From contig CAHJWI010000008.1 in assembly GCA_903642225.1 (NCBI GenBank), positions 1 to 64,000 on the forward strand: a DNA stretch of 64,000 nt, read 5' to 3'. Positions 8,295 to 17,149 of this stretch are shown piece after piece. The stretch is from Acidobacteriaceae bacterium. GTDB taxonomy: Bacteria; Acidobacteriota; Terriglobia; Terriglobales; Acidobacteriaceae. Position numbers and translations under genes: made by a program. Under the pieces are notes generated by a model. The model had not been told where the DNA came from, made no database searches, and worked only from the letters and a program-made list of their open reading frames with translations. How positions within the stretch are numbered: the first letter of the stretch is position 1; the number at the start of each line of letters is the position of its first letter.

Positions 8295-9299
8295 ATGCCG
8301 GACCCAATACCGCCGCAACCAACTCCCGTCTACTCCACTGCTCCCTACGGCTTCGCCCCACCTCCCCCTCCTGCTCCACGGCGTCGGCGCTCCACAGGAT
8401 TTTGGGTCGCTGTAATCGGCGGGTCCATCCTGGGCGTGGTTGTGCTGCTTGGCCTGCTCACCTGGGCTGCAGTTCGCAGCATCGGCAACACCGAAACTAC
8501 CGGCGGCTCCATGGGTGGTGGTGGCGACTCCATCGGCGTTATTGAGGTAAGTGGCGTTCTGCTTTCCGCTGAAAGTCTAGACACGCAGCTCCGAAAGTTT
8601 GGAGACGATGACGACGTCAAAGCCATCATTCTGCACATCAACTCCCCTGGCGGCGGCGCCGCCGTTTCACAGGAACTGTATAACGAAGTTCTACGCATCC
8701 GCCGAGAGAAGCACAAAAAGATCATCGCTTCCGTTGAGTCCGTCGGGGCCAGCGGCGCCTACTACATCGCTTCCGCATGTGATCGTATCTATGCCAACGA
8801 CGCCTCTGTTGTCGGCTCCATCGGGGTCATCATGGAGTGGACACAGTACGGCGATCTGCTGAAGTGGGCGAAGCTGAAACCCGTCGTTCTGCATGCCGGC
8901 GAGCTGAAAGATGCAGGTGATCCGAGCCACGATTTGACTCCCAAAGAACAGGCTTATTTTCAGGGGCTCATCGACAACATGTATGCCCAGTTCATCCACG
9001 ATGTGGCTATGGGCCGCAAGGTGGCGGACGATCGAATCAAGCCGCTCGCCACGGGCCAGGTGTGGACTGGTCAGCAGGCACGCGCGCTCGGCCTTGTCGA
9101 TCAGTCCGGCGGTATGCGAGTGGCTCTTATGGATACCGCCAAGGATGTGGGCATCAAGGGCGAGCCGGCCGTGAAAAAGCCTGCAAAAAAGAAGAGCGGC
9201 ATTCTGGCGGCGCTGACCAGCAACGATACCGACGAGCTTCTACCGACACCTGCACGGCTCCTGAATCAGGCCCCGGGGTTCTATTTTCTCTGGAAGTAA
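8295..9299 (+). CDS. sppA: signal peptide peptidase SppA
   Basis: This 334-residue serine/lysine protease of the S49 family degrades cleaved signal peptides in the membrane. A Pro-rich cytoplasmic N-terminus precedes one membrane helix (about 36-60). The catalytic domain has LHINSPGGGAA, the nucleophile Ser153 in VGASGAYYIAS and the general base Lys205 in AGELKDAGDP. The length fits the short single-domain SppA type. A Lys-rich segment near residues 293-300 precedes the C-terminus. The HU-like gene follows 58 bases downstream on the same strand. Confidence 0.92.
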   Translation: MPDPIPPQPTPVYSTAPYGFAPPPPPAPRRRRSTGFWVAVIGGSILGVVVLLGLLTWAAVRSIGNTETTGGSMGGGGDSIGVIEVSGVLLSAESLDTQLRKFGDDDDVKAIILHINSPGGGAAVSQELYNEVLRIRREKHKKIIASVESVGASGAYYIASACDRIYANDASVVGSIGVIMEWTQYGDLLKWAKLKPVVLHAGELKDAGDPSHDLTPKEQAYFQGLIDNMYAQFIHDVAMGRKVADDRIKPLATGQVWTGQQARALGLVDQSGGMRVALMDTAKDVGIKGEPAVKKPAKKKSGILAALTSNDTDELLPTPARLLNQAPGFYFLWK

Positions 9300-9357
9300 G
9301 TTTGCATCGGAAGAACGATTCCGATTTGACGCACGGTGAGCAAGGGGGACGCAAAGC

Positions 9358-9675
9358 ATGACGAAGGCGGATCTGGTGGAAGAAGTCACCGCGCTGGGCG
9401 ATCTGACACGACGGGACAGCGATGTGATCGTGGAAGCGATCTTTGGTGCCATGGTCAGCGCCCTGCGACAGGACGACAAAATCGAAATCCGAGGGTTCGG
9501 TTCCTTTCGGACAAGACAGCGAAAGCCGCGCATCGGGCGTAATCCCAAGTCAGGCGAACGTGTCCACGTTCCTGCCAAACGTGTGCCTTTCTTCAAGCCG
9601 TCCAAGGAGCTCCGCGACCAGGTAAACCAGTCGGAGCCCAGCGCTTACGTGCTCCCGCTGCCGGCAGCGTTCTAA
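9358..9675 (+). CDS. HU/IHF family DNA-binding protein
   Basis: A 105-residue histone-like protein. The alpha-helical dimerisation region (MTKADLVEEV...) is followed by the DNA-binding arm IEIRGFGSFRTRQRKPRIGRNP, which contains the RNP motif whose proline intercalates into DNA. The C-terminal part is FKPSKELRD. The arm wording is close to the IHF-beta/HU branch seen beside sppA in several phyla. About 15 extra residues form a tail after the core domain. Confidence 0.92.
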   Translation: MTKADLVEEVTALGDLTRRDSDVIVEAIFGAMVSALRQDDKIEIRGFGSFRTRQRKPRIGRNPKSGERVHVPAKRVPFFKPSKELRDQVNQSEPSAYVLPLPAAF

Positions 9676-9715
9676 CCGAACGGGGCGAGTCAGAAGGCGG
9701 CAAGCACGCGTGCAG

Positions 9716-10156
9716 TCACACCTGATGCGGCTTTTGCCGCAGCAGTTCACCGAAAGCCTCGGCATACGGCGCTGGCAGCAGGCGCTTCTTCATGGCGCGG
9801 TCCACCACCACGTGCATGGTTTCGCCCTCGCATAGCAGCGCGTCATCACTCACCCTCGCTACCTGGTACACGATCTTCAGCACTGAGCCACGCATGGCTG
9901 CCAGGCTGGTACGCACGGCGATCTCATCGTCGTATCGCGCCGGCGATCTGTAACGTGCTTTGGCTTCGACAACCGCGATCATGCAGCCAAAATCCCGCTC
10001 CAGCAGCTTGTATTCCAGCCCAAGCTCACGCATCAATTCCACACGACCTACCTCAAACCACACCAGGTAGTTTGCATGGTAAACAACGCCCATCTGATCG
10101 GTTTCGGCGTAGCGCACCCGCAGCCGTGCTTCCGCGTGACAGTAAAACATCTGCAT
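9716..10156 (-). CDS. YbgC/FadM-type acyl-CoA thioesterase
   Basis: The 146-residue single hotdog domain hydrolyses acyl-CoA or 4-hydroxybenzoyl-CoA-like thioesters. The signature YAETDQMGVVYHANYLVWFEVGR contains the catalytic Asp20 and the HANY segment of the 4HBT family. ATG 10156 gives a normal N-terminus (MQMFYCHAEARLRVRY). It lies 19 bases downstream of a small membrane protein gene on the same strand, and it converges with the HU gene. The physiological substrate cannot be told from sequence. Confidence 0.87.
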   Translation of the reverse strand: MQMFYCHAEARLRVRYAETDQMGVVYHANYLVWFEVGRVELMRELGLEYKLLERDFGCMIAVVEAKARYRSPARYDDEIAVRTSLAAMRGSVLKIVYQVARVSDDALLCEGETMHVVVDRAMKKRLLPAPYAEAFGELLRQKPHQV

Positions 10157-10175
10157 AGTGTACGGAAAGCCGTAA

Positions 10176-10469
10176 CTACTCCTCCAGTGGCAGGTCTTCT
10201 TCCCGCACATGTACGCCAACCGCATCCAGCATCTGCTTCTCACGGTGCCGGTCGGTCCAGCTCTGCGCAAAAATGAACGCCGCAGCGGCCAGTGTTACTG
10301 CAGACAAAAGGCCTGCAGGCCGCATCCACCACGGGTCATTTACCAGCAGTGCACATTCCGTCGGGCTACCCAGGTCCGCGCACATCTGTGCCGTCCTTGT
10401 TCGGTGAATGAGAACAGGCGTCCCCAGCAGACTGGCCAGAACCAGGAGGTAGAAGATACGAAAGCGCAT
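10176..10469 (-). CDS. small two-helix membrane protein of unknown function
   Basis: The 97-residue product has hydrophobic helices at about 4-21 and 55-70. A short loop between them carries two cysteines, and the tail is charged and acidic. No family was recognised. It starts at ATG 10469, and the thioesterase gene follows after 19 bases, so the two are probably cotranscribed. Confidence 0.6.
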   Translation of the reverse strand: MRFRIFYLLVLASLLGTPVLIHRTRTAQMCADLGSPTECALLVNDPWWMRPAGLLSAVTLAAAAFIFAQSWTDRHREKQMLDAVGVHVREEDLPLEE

Positions 10470-10616
10470 GCGAAAACAGATGCACAAGTGACACTGTGGG
10501 ATGGCGGGTCATCGACTCGTGACGCGCAACGCACGCGGTTTAACCACGGCTAAACTGGTACTCACAAACGGCGTGCGCTCCTGCATGTACAAAGCGCCCG
10601 CGTGGAAAGAGAAAGC

Positions 10617-11243
10617 ATGTTGAACACCACAGATGCGCTGCTTGTCATTGACGTACAACAGGACTTTCTGCCGGGTGGACGCCTGGGCGTGGAACGCGGC
10701 AACGAGGTCGCCCCGCTCATCAACCAGCTGGGACAGGTGTTCCAGAATGTGGTGCTGACGCAGGACTGGCATCCACCGATGCACATCTCCTTTGCAAGCA
10801 CCCACGGCCTGCAGCCGTTTGCGGATACGGTTCAGGCTGCGTACGGTACGCAGTCTCTCTGGCCGGATCACACAATCCAGGGGAGTCAGGGCGCGTCCCT
10901 GGACCCGCTGCTCGACCTTCCACACGCAGGCCTGATCGTCAGAAAAGGCTTTCGGCAGGATATAGACTCGTATTCCGCCTTTCGTGAGAACGACCACCGC
11001 ACCGGCACCGGACTTGCCGGGTACCTGCGAGAGCGCGGCCTTCACAGGCTTTACCTGTGCGGCTTGGCGTGGGACTACTGTGTCGGCTTCTCGGCACTCG
11101 ACGGCATAGAGCTGGGCTTTGAAGTGACCGTTGTTGAGGACGCTGTGCGTGGCATCGCTCCGCAGAGCATGGACGCCATGAGCGCTCGCTGGCAGACGGC
11201 AGGCGTGCGGCGCGCCCGCACTGGCCAATTTCAAGGCAGGTAA
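10617..11243 (+). CDS. pncA: nicotinamidase
   Basis: This 208-residue isochorismatase-fold enzyme deamidates nicotinamide to nicotinate in the NAD salvage pathway. The triad is visible as Asp12 (VIDVQQDF), Lys110 (VRKGF) and Cys155 (WDYCVGF). Metal ligands are in QDWHPPMH (Asp50, His52, His56), with a further His85. ATG 10617 follows GGAAAGAGA; a GTG at 10602 would add five residues. The gene diverges from the small membrane protein at 10469. Confidence 0.93.
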   Translation: MLNTTDALLVIDVQQDFLPGGRLGVERGNEVAPLINQLGQVFQNVVLTQDWHPPMHISFASTHGLQPFADTVQAAYGTQSLWPDHTIQGSQGASLDPLLDLPHAGLIVRKGFRQDIDSYSAFRENDHRTGTGLAGYLRERGLHRLYLCGLAWDYCVGFSALDGIELGFEVTVVEDAVRGIAPQSMDAMSARWQTAGVRRARTGQFQGR

Positions 11244-11302
11244 CTACTTTGGTTCGTTTCCATTCTGGTAAACGGATTCGTCATTACCCAATCAGATTCC
11301 CC

Positions 11303-11331
11303 TTGACGAACTAGCGACCAGGTTGCAATCT
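11303..11331 (+). promoter_or_regulatory. possible sigma-70 promoter of the XRE regulator gene
   Basis: TTGACG at 11303-11308 and CAATCT at 11326-11331 are 17 bases apart, about 75 bases before the regulator's start codon. The spacing is ideal and the -10 match is fair. Confidence 0.4.
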
Positions 11332-11408
11332 AGGCACATCGCGGTCGTCGCATTATCGGACGTGCGCGCTATGGGCCCTTGCTCTGGCACCCATCCGCTA
11401 CACACAAC

Positions 11409-11945
11409 ATGGCAACTATGATGGCGCCCGTCGAACAGCGTGAGGTCCTGCGCTGCGATCACTGCCACCTCGTGCAATTCCGCACAAGCAGCAGCATGTG
11501 CCGGAAGTGCCGCAAGCCGCTGGACGTCGAAGAGCCCACCGTCGCAGCGCCTGCGCTCACCCTGGTACCGGCACCTGCACCCAGCGAAGATGGTGGGCTA
11601 CAGGTCGCAAAGGCTGTGCGCGATTTGCGCCGCGTCCGCAATCTAAGCCAGCGTCAGCTCGCGGGGCGCATGGGCGTTCCGCGGACCTACATCTCTAAGA
11701 TTGAAAATGGCAAGGCCATGCCGACGCTCGGTAGCCTGGAGCGCCTCGCCAAGGCACTGCAGGTCGACATCAGCTCCCTGTTGCGCGACGCAAAGTCCCG
11801 CCAGAGTAATGAAGCCAGCCTGCTCATGACCGATCCGTTCCTTGCAGAAGTTGCAGGTTTTTGCAACCAGCTTGACGCGGTGCAGAAGTCGATCTTCCTT
11901 AACCATGTTCGAGAGCTGGCGGCCGGTCGGCGCCGTATGGCTTAG
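11409..11945 (+). CDS. XRE-family transcriptional regulator with N-terminal zinc ribbon
   Basis: The 178-residue protein begins with a probable zinc-binding knuckle formed by two CxxC pairs (Cys16, Cys19, Cys31, Cys34). An Ala/Pro linker follows, then a Cro/CI-type helix-turn-helix (about 70-130: LSQRQLAGRMGVPRTYISKIENGKAMPTLGSLERLAKAL). The C-terminal helix region, about 45 residues, may dimerise. ATG 11409 was chosen although an earlier in-frame codon at 11379 exists. It precedes uppS but is separated from it by a strong hairpin, so it is probably its own transcription unit. Its target is unknown. Confidence 0.82.
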   Translation: MATMMAPVEQREVLRCDHCHLVQFRTSSSMCRKCRKPLDVEEPTVAAPALTLVPAPAPSEDGGLQVAKAVRDLRRVRNLSQRQLAGRMGVPRTYISKIENGKAMPTLGSLERLAKALQVDISSLLRDAKSRQSNEASLLMTDPFLAEVAGFCNQLDAVQKSIFLNHVRELAAGRRRMA

Positions 11946-11980
11946 CTTTCCGATCGCGACACTCCTCCTCTCCGCGTGTG

Positions 11981-12019
11981 CTGCGAAGCTGGTGCAAGAC
12001 CCTTTGCACCAGCTTCGCA
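11981..12019 (+). terminator. perfect 17-bp inverted repeat between the XRE gene and uppS
   Basis: CTGCGAAGCTGGTGCAA at 11981-11997 is repeated exactly in inverse at 12003-12019, with a five-base loop. No T-run follows, so it is not a textbook intrinsic terminator. Its place 35 bases after the XRE stop codon fits a 3'-end or leader hairpin. It also argues against translation from any uppS start upstream of 12019. Confidence 0.55.
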
Positions 12020-12053
12020 GGACGTGCTACGGTCAGTTGCGGAGACCATTCCC

Positions 12054-12923
<870 letters not shown>

Positions 12924-12963
12924 CCACCCCGCGCCGCAGTGCCTGTATCCTCAACTCTGACCT

Positions 12964-13818
12964 ATGAAGAGAGTGTTTACCGCGATCGTCCTGATCGCCC
13001 TTGTCGTTGGAATCGTCTTTTTTGGCAACCCTCTGTCGCTGGCGATCGCCGCTTGTATCGTAGCCCTGCTCGCGGCGTATGAGTATGCCGAGCTCACCAG
13101 GGTTGGAGGTATGGCGGTGCCGGCGTGGTGGTTGATGCCGGCGATTGCACTGCTCTTTGCAGAAAGCTACTTTCGGCCGCTTGAGGGCCCGCTCCCGCTG
13201 CTCAGCTTTCTAGGCCTCAGCCTGCTGACCTTCGCCTCATTCCACGAAGCAGCCAGAAACACCTTGAAACACGTGCTACCCGTGACTGCCTCCGGCTTCT
13301 TTGGCCTGATTTATGTCGGGTACCCGCTCATGCTGGTCCCGGCGTTTGCTGCCAAAGAGAACGGCCGCACCCTGCTCCTGTTCCTCATGCTGGTTGTCTG
13401 GACCGGTGACATCGCCGCGCTGTACATCGGCAAGGCATTCGGTCGACACAAGCTCGCGCCGGCGCTCAGCCCAAACAAGACCTGGGAAGGCGCGGCGGCC
13501 TCGCTCGTTGGCGCAGTTGTTGTGGCAGGTATCCTCGCCCTTGTGTGCGCCCTTGCCGCCGCGCACGAGAGCACGGTCCTCCACATCTCTGAACCCGTCT
13601 GGCAAACGCTGCTGCTTGCCCTTCTTGTGAACGCCGCAGCCCAGATCGGCGACCTGGTCGAATCTGCTATCAAGCGCGGAGCCGGCGTCAAAGATTCGGG
13701 AACCATGCTGCCCGGCCATGGTGGCATCCTCGACCGCATCGATGCGCTGCTTGTCGCCGCACCTGTCCTTTGGTACCTGCTGCTGCTCAAGGAGTCCGCA
13801 GGCCTCGGCGGCTTTTAG
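12964..13818 (+). CDS. cdsA: phosphatidate cytidylyltransferase
   Basis: The 284-residue multi-pass membrane enzyme makes CDP-diacylglycerol from phosphatidate and CTP. The C-terminal signature SAIKRGAGVKDSGTMLPGHGG followed by ILDRID matches the family pattern, including both acidic metal-binding positions. PNKTWEG is also typical. It lies 40 bases after uppS and 14 bases before a coiled-coil gene. Its product feeds the psd/pssA genes located at 49372-50923. Confidence 0.95.
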   Translation: MKRVFTAIVLIALVVGIVFFGNPLSLAIAACIVALLAAYEYAELTRVGGMAVPAWWLMPAIALLFAESYFRPLEGPLPLLSFLGLSLLTFASFHEAARNTLKHVLPVTASGFFGLIYVGYPLMLVPAFAAKENGRTLLLFLMLVVWTGDIAALYIGKAFGRHKLAPALSPNKTWEGAAASLVGAVVVAGILALVCALAAAHESTVLHISEPVWQTLLLALLVNAAAQIGDLVESAIKRGAGVKDSGTMLPGHGGILDRIDALLVAAPVLWYLLLLKESAGLGGF

Positions 13819-13832
13819 CGTATTCTCCAGTC

Positions 13833-14240
13833 ATGGCCGGTGCCGTCAAAGAGATCACCCAGACCGCAACCAAAACTGTCGCGACCTTTCGCGAGGCGCT
13901 GCAGGACATGCCCGTCCCCGAACTGCGATCAATCAAGGTCTCGCTGGACGCTCTCACGACAGAACTCCGTCTGCGCGATGCTACGCAAACGACAAATCTT
14001 GAAGCTCTACGTGAAGAATTGCGCCTTCGTGACGCAACCCAGACCAAAAATCTCGACGCTCTGCGCGAAGGGTTACGTTTGCGCACCGACAGCCTCAAAG
14101 AAGAGCTACGCAATCGCAACGATAGCCTGCAAATGGAAATGCGCACTGGCTTCAAACGTATCGACCGAACCATCGGAACACAGATCGAGGTTCGCGAACG
14201 CCTTGCATCTCTTGAAGCCCGCCTTCCCCGCACCCAATAG
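13833..14240 (+). CDS. coiled-coil protein with 18-residue repeats, unknown function
   Basis: This 135-residue hydrophilic protein is predicted to be almost entirely helical. Residues 44-61 and 62-79 are near-identical 18-mers (ELRLRDATQT...LEALRE type), and a third degenerate unit follows. No signal peptide or membrane helix is seen and no family was recognised. It sits 14 bases after cdsA and 24 bases before dxr, so it is almost certainly cotranscribed. It looks like an insertion of a lineage-specific gene into a conserved lipid operon. Confidence 0.7.
   Translation: MAGAVKEITQTATKTVATFREALQDMPVPELRSIKVSLDALTTELRLRDATQTTNLEALREELRLRDATQTKNLDALREGLRLRTDSLKEELRNRNDSLQMEMRTGFKRIDRTIGTQIEVRERLASLEARLPRTQ
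13962..14069 (+). repeat. two tandem 54-base repeats in the coiled-coil gene
   Basis: Bases 13962-14015 and 14016-14069 encode the same 18-residue helical unit with three amino-acid changes, while many third codon positions differ. The duplication is therefore old or under protein-level selection. Confidence 0.75.
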
Positions 14241-14264
14241 TCGCTGTCTGCGAAAATAGAGTTC

Positions 14265-15440
14265 GTGAAGAACATTGCAATTCTGGGGTCGACCGGTTCC
14301 ATCGGCACCTCGACCCTCGACATCTGCCGCCAATACCCCGACCGCTACCATGTCGTTTCCCTTGCCGCCGGAACCAACGTCGACGCTGCCCTGCAACAAT
14401 GTATCGACTGGCGGCCCAGAGTGGTCAGTATGGCCGACGCACAGATCGCGGACACCCTTCGTTCAGGCCTCCGCGGGCAGGGCGTCACCGGCATTGAAGT
14501 CGTTCACGGAGCCGCCGGGACCATCCAGGTATCCACGCTACCCGAGGTTAACTTCGTTGTCAGCGCGATCGTCGGTGTCGCCGGATTAGAGGCCACATAC
14601 GCAGCCGTCGCAGCAGGCAAAGACATCGGCCTCGCCAACAAGGAAGCCATGGTGGCCGCAGGCGATCTCATCCTGAGCAAAGCCCATGAAACTGGCGCGG
14701 CTATCCTGCCCATCGATTCCGAACATAACGCCATCCACCAGTGCATGCGCGGCGGCACAGCGGCTGAAGTCAAGCAAATTTGGCTCACAGCTAGCGGCGG
14801 TCCCTTTCGCAACACACCGCTTTCCGACTTCGAGTACATTACCCCCGCGCAGGCGCTCAGGCACCCCACCTGGGTCATGGGCCGCCGCATCACCGTCGAC
14901 TCCGCAACTATGCTCAACAAGGGTCTGGAAATCATTGAGGCCTGCCGTCTCTTCGACCTGCCTTCCTCCCGTGTGCGAGTCACCGTGCACCCGCAATCCA
15001 CTATTCACTCCCTCGTGGAGTACGTCGACGGCTCCATCCTCGCGCAGCTTTCCGTCACAGATATGCGCCTGCCCATCCTCTATGCCATGGCCTTCCCTGA
15101 CCGCGTGCCGTCAGACCTTGGTTTTGACATGACAGCCCTGGCCCGACTCGACTTCGAGGAGCCTGATCTGGCACGCTTTCCCTGCTTGCGGCTCTCCTAT
15201 CAGGCTGCCGAAGCCGGCGGTGCGCACTGCATCGCACTGAATGCCGCGGATGAGGTCGCGGTTGAAGCCTTTCTTTCCGGAAAACTTGGCTTTATGGATA
15301 TTCCCCGTACGATCGAGGCGGTTCTCTCCCGCACCCCATCAGCGTCTCCCGCAAGCATCGCCGACGTGTTGCAGATGGACGCAGATGCCAGGGAGTTGGC
15401 GCGTGAGGTCCTTTCGACATCACTGTCCCACATAGGCTGA
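14265..15440 (+). CDS. dxr: 1-deoxy-D-xylulose-5-phosphate reductoisomerase
   Basis: The 391-residue enzyme catalyses the NADPH-dependent second step of the MEP isoprenoid pathway. The N-terminal nucleotide-binding motif GSTGSIGTSTLDI is followed by ANKEAMVAAG, the metal and substrate-binding PIDSEHNAI, ASGGPFRN and the STIHSLVEYVDGS segment. The length is standard. The start is GTG 14265. Together with uppS in the same cluster it supplies polyprenyl carriers. Confidence 0.96.
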   Translation: MKNIAILGSTGSIGTSTLDICRQYPDRYHVVSLAAGTNVDAALQQCIDWRPRVVSMADAQIADTLRSGLRGQGVTGIEVVHGAAGTIQVSTLPEVNFVVSAIVGVAGLEATYAAVAAGKDIGLANKEAMVAAGDLILSKAHETGAAILPIDSEHNAIHQCMRGGTAAEVKQIWLTASGGPFRNTPLSDFEYITPAQALRHPTWVMGRRITVDSATMLNKGLEIIEACRLFDLPSSRVRVTVHPQSTIHSLVEYVDGSILAQLSVTDMRLPILYAMAFPDRVPSDLGFDMTALARLDFEEPDLARFPCLRLSYQAAEAGGAHCIALNAADEVAVEAFLSGKLGFMDIPRTIEAVLSRTPSASPASIADVLQMDADARELAREVLSTSLSHIG

Positions 15441-15566
15441 CCATCCCGCTTTCTGGGGAGAGCAAAACTGGGAGAAGTGGCGTTTAATGGTAGTGGCTGT
15501 GAGTTCCGTCGTTGGCAGCAGCACGGGGCCAAGCAGCAGAAGCGCTGACAGGCGCAGGGGCAACAC

Positions 15567-17045
15567 TTGCAGGGTGTAATTGGACTTGTGACCTTCCTGG
15601 TCATACTCGGCGTGATGGTTTTGATACACGAATTCGGCCACTTTGCCGTTGCAAAGCTCTGTGGAGTTCGCATTGACGCGTTCGCCATCGGCTTCGGCAA
15701 ACGGCTATTCGGCGTTGTGCACAATGGTACGGATTACCGGGTAAACCTTCTCCCTCTGGGCGGATACGTCAAGATGGCTGGTCAGGATGAAATGCCGTCC
15801 TCGCTTGAAGCCAGTGCCACCGCTGCCGTACCCGCGGGACTGGAGCCATACAACGCCGAAGCAGAAAAGCTCCTAGGTGGTGACGACGAAGACGCCATCC
15901 TTGCGAAAGCCCGATCGCAAGGTCAGCCAGTCGCCCCCGGCGTCAGTTTTACTGAGATTCCGCGCTGGCAGCGCATGCTCGTCGGCCTTGCCGGTCCCTT
16001 CGCCAATTTCATCCTGGCGTTTGTCGTTCTGCTGGCAATTGGCCTGTTCCATTATCCCAGCGCCGAGTTCCTGCGTAACGCGCCTGTGCTGGACTATGTA
16101 CCGCAGCACAGTTCAGCGGCCGTGGCCGGCCTGCAGCCGGGTGACACCATCCTGAGCCTTAACGAGCACAGCGTCTCCAACTGGCAGGACCTTGTCGAGC
16201 AGGCGGGTGTCGGCCTGCGGCAAACAGTGCCCGTCACCTATTCCCGCAACGGCGCGGAGCACACAACATCGCTTTATCTTGCCCCCATTGAGGATGAGGC
16301 CGGTCTTACCCAAACCATCGGCTTGATTCCGCGAGAACAAACGGGGCCGTTGGTAGTACACGAGGTTCGCCCAGATTCACCCGCCAGCAAAGCCGGCCTG
16401 ATTGCCGGCGACCGAATCGTCGCTGTGGATGGGGTGCAGTTCCATTCGGTACCGCCCCTGGCGAGCTACCTTACCGACCGCGATGGCAAGCCGGCTGCGG
16501 TCAGCGTGCTGCGCAGAGGCCAGCCGGTTGAATTGAACATCACACCGTTGCAGGCCAACGTGGTCAACGGCCGCAAGGTCTTCCAGTTCGGCTTCCAGCC
16601 GGAGCCGGGTGCCTTCAAGATTGTCCGCCTCCCCTTTGCTGAAGCTGTAAAGGAGTCGTGGAAGGACAACGTTCACAACTCGCTGTTGATCGTGCAGGTC
16701 CTCAAGGGTCTGTTTACTCACCATGTGTCCGTCAAGAACATGAGCGGCCCGGTCGGTATCGAGCAACAAGTGAGCGACGCGGCCAAACAGGGTTTCTGGC
16801 CGGTCGCGGAACTTACCGCCGCCATCAGCCTCAATCTTGGCATCTTCAACCTGCTGCCCATGCCCATCCTCGACGGCGGTTTGATCCTCTTCCTACTTGT
16901 CGAGAGCATTGCACGGCGCGATGTCAATCCGGCGGTGAAGGAGAAGGTTTACCAGGCTGCCTTCGTCTGCATCCTACTGTTCTTCGCGTTCGTCATGTGG
17001 AATGACATCAGCCGCCTCTCCTGGTTTGTACACAGACCCAGCTAG
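15567..17045 (+). CDS. rseP: site-2 intramembrane metalloprotease RseP
   Basis: This 492-residue membrane protease carries the zinc motif HEFGH at 21-25 in its first helix and the second metal site NLLPMPILDGG near the C-terminus. Two PDZ-like domains lie between them (about 190-280 and 285-365). Such proteases cut anti-sigma factors within the membrane, so the ECF system at 280-1657 is a possible but unproven client. The start is TTG 15567 with AGGGG six bases upstream. It ends the uppS-cdsA-dxr-rseP run. Confidence 0.93.
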   Translation: MQGVIGLVTFLVILGVMVLIHEFGHFAVAKLCGVRIDAFAIGFGKRLFGVVHNGTDYRVNLLPLGGYVKMAGQDEMPSSLEASATAAVPAGLEPYNAEAEKLLGGDDEDAILAKARSQGQPVAPGVSFTEIPRWQRMLVGLAGPFANFILAFVVLLAIGLFHYPSAEFLRNAPVLDYVPQHSSAAVAGLQPGDTILSLNEHSVSNWQDLVEQAGVGLRQTVPVTYSRNGAEHTTSLYLAPIEDEAGLTQTIGLIPREQTGPLVVHEVRPDSPASKAGLIAGDRIVAVDGVQFHSVPPLASYLTDRDGKPAAVSVLRRGQPVELNITPLQANVVNGRKVFQFGFQPEPGAFKIVRLPFAEAVKESWKDNVHNSLLIVQVLKGLFTHHVSVKNMSGPVGIEQQVSDAAKQGFWPVAELTAAISLNLGIFNLLPMPILDGGLILFLLVESIARRDVNPAVKEKVYQAAFVCILLFFAFVMWNDISRLSWFVHRPS

Positions 17046-17069
17046 GTTGCTCACCTTCTGCATCACCTT

Positions 17070-17105
17070 GAGCCGCTGCTGTCGCGTTGGCGGCTCGGTC
17101 TTCTT
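17070..17105 (+). terminator. possible terminator after rseP
   Basis: GAGCCGC at 17070-17076 pairs with GCGGCTC at 17090-17096, followed by GGTCTTCTT. It lies between the convergent rseP and CLC genes. The stem is short and the T-tract is interrupted, so this is only a candidate. Confidence 0.4.
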
Positions 17106-17149
17106 GAGTCCAGAGTTGCGTACTGAAGCACATCGCTTGATCTGTAGCC

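Noticed and set aside
9705..9714. Palindrome GCACGCGTGC between the HU and thioesterase genes
   Set aside because: It is only 10 bases with no loop or T-tract. Such palindromes occur by chance in high-GC sequence, so it was not called a terminator or binding site.
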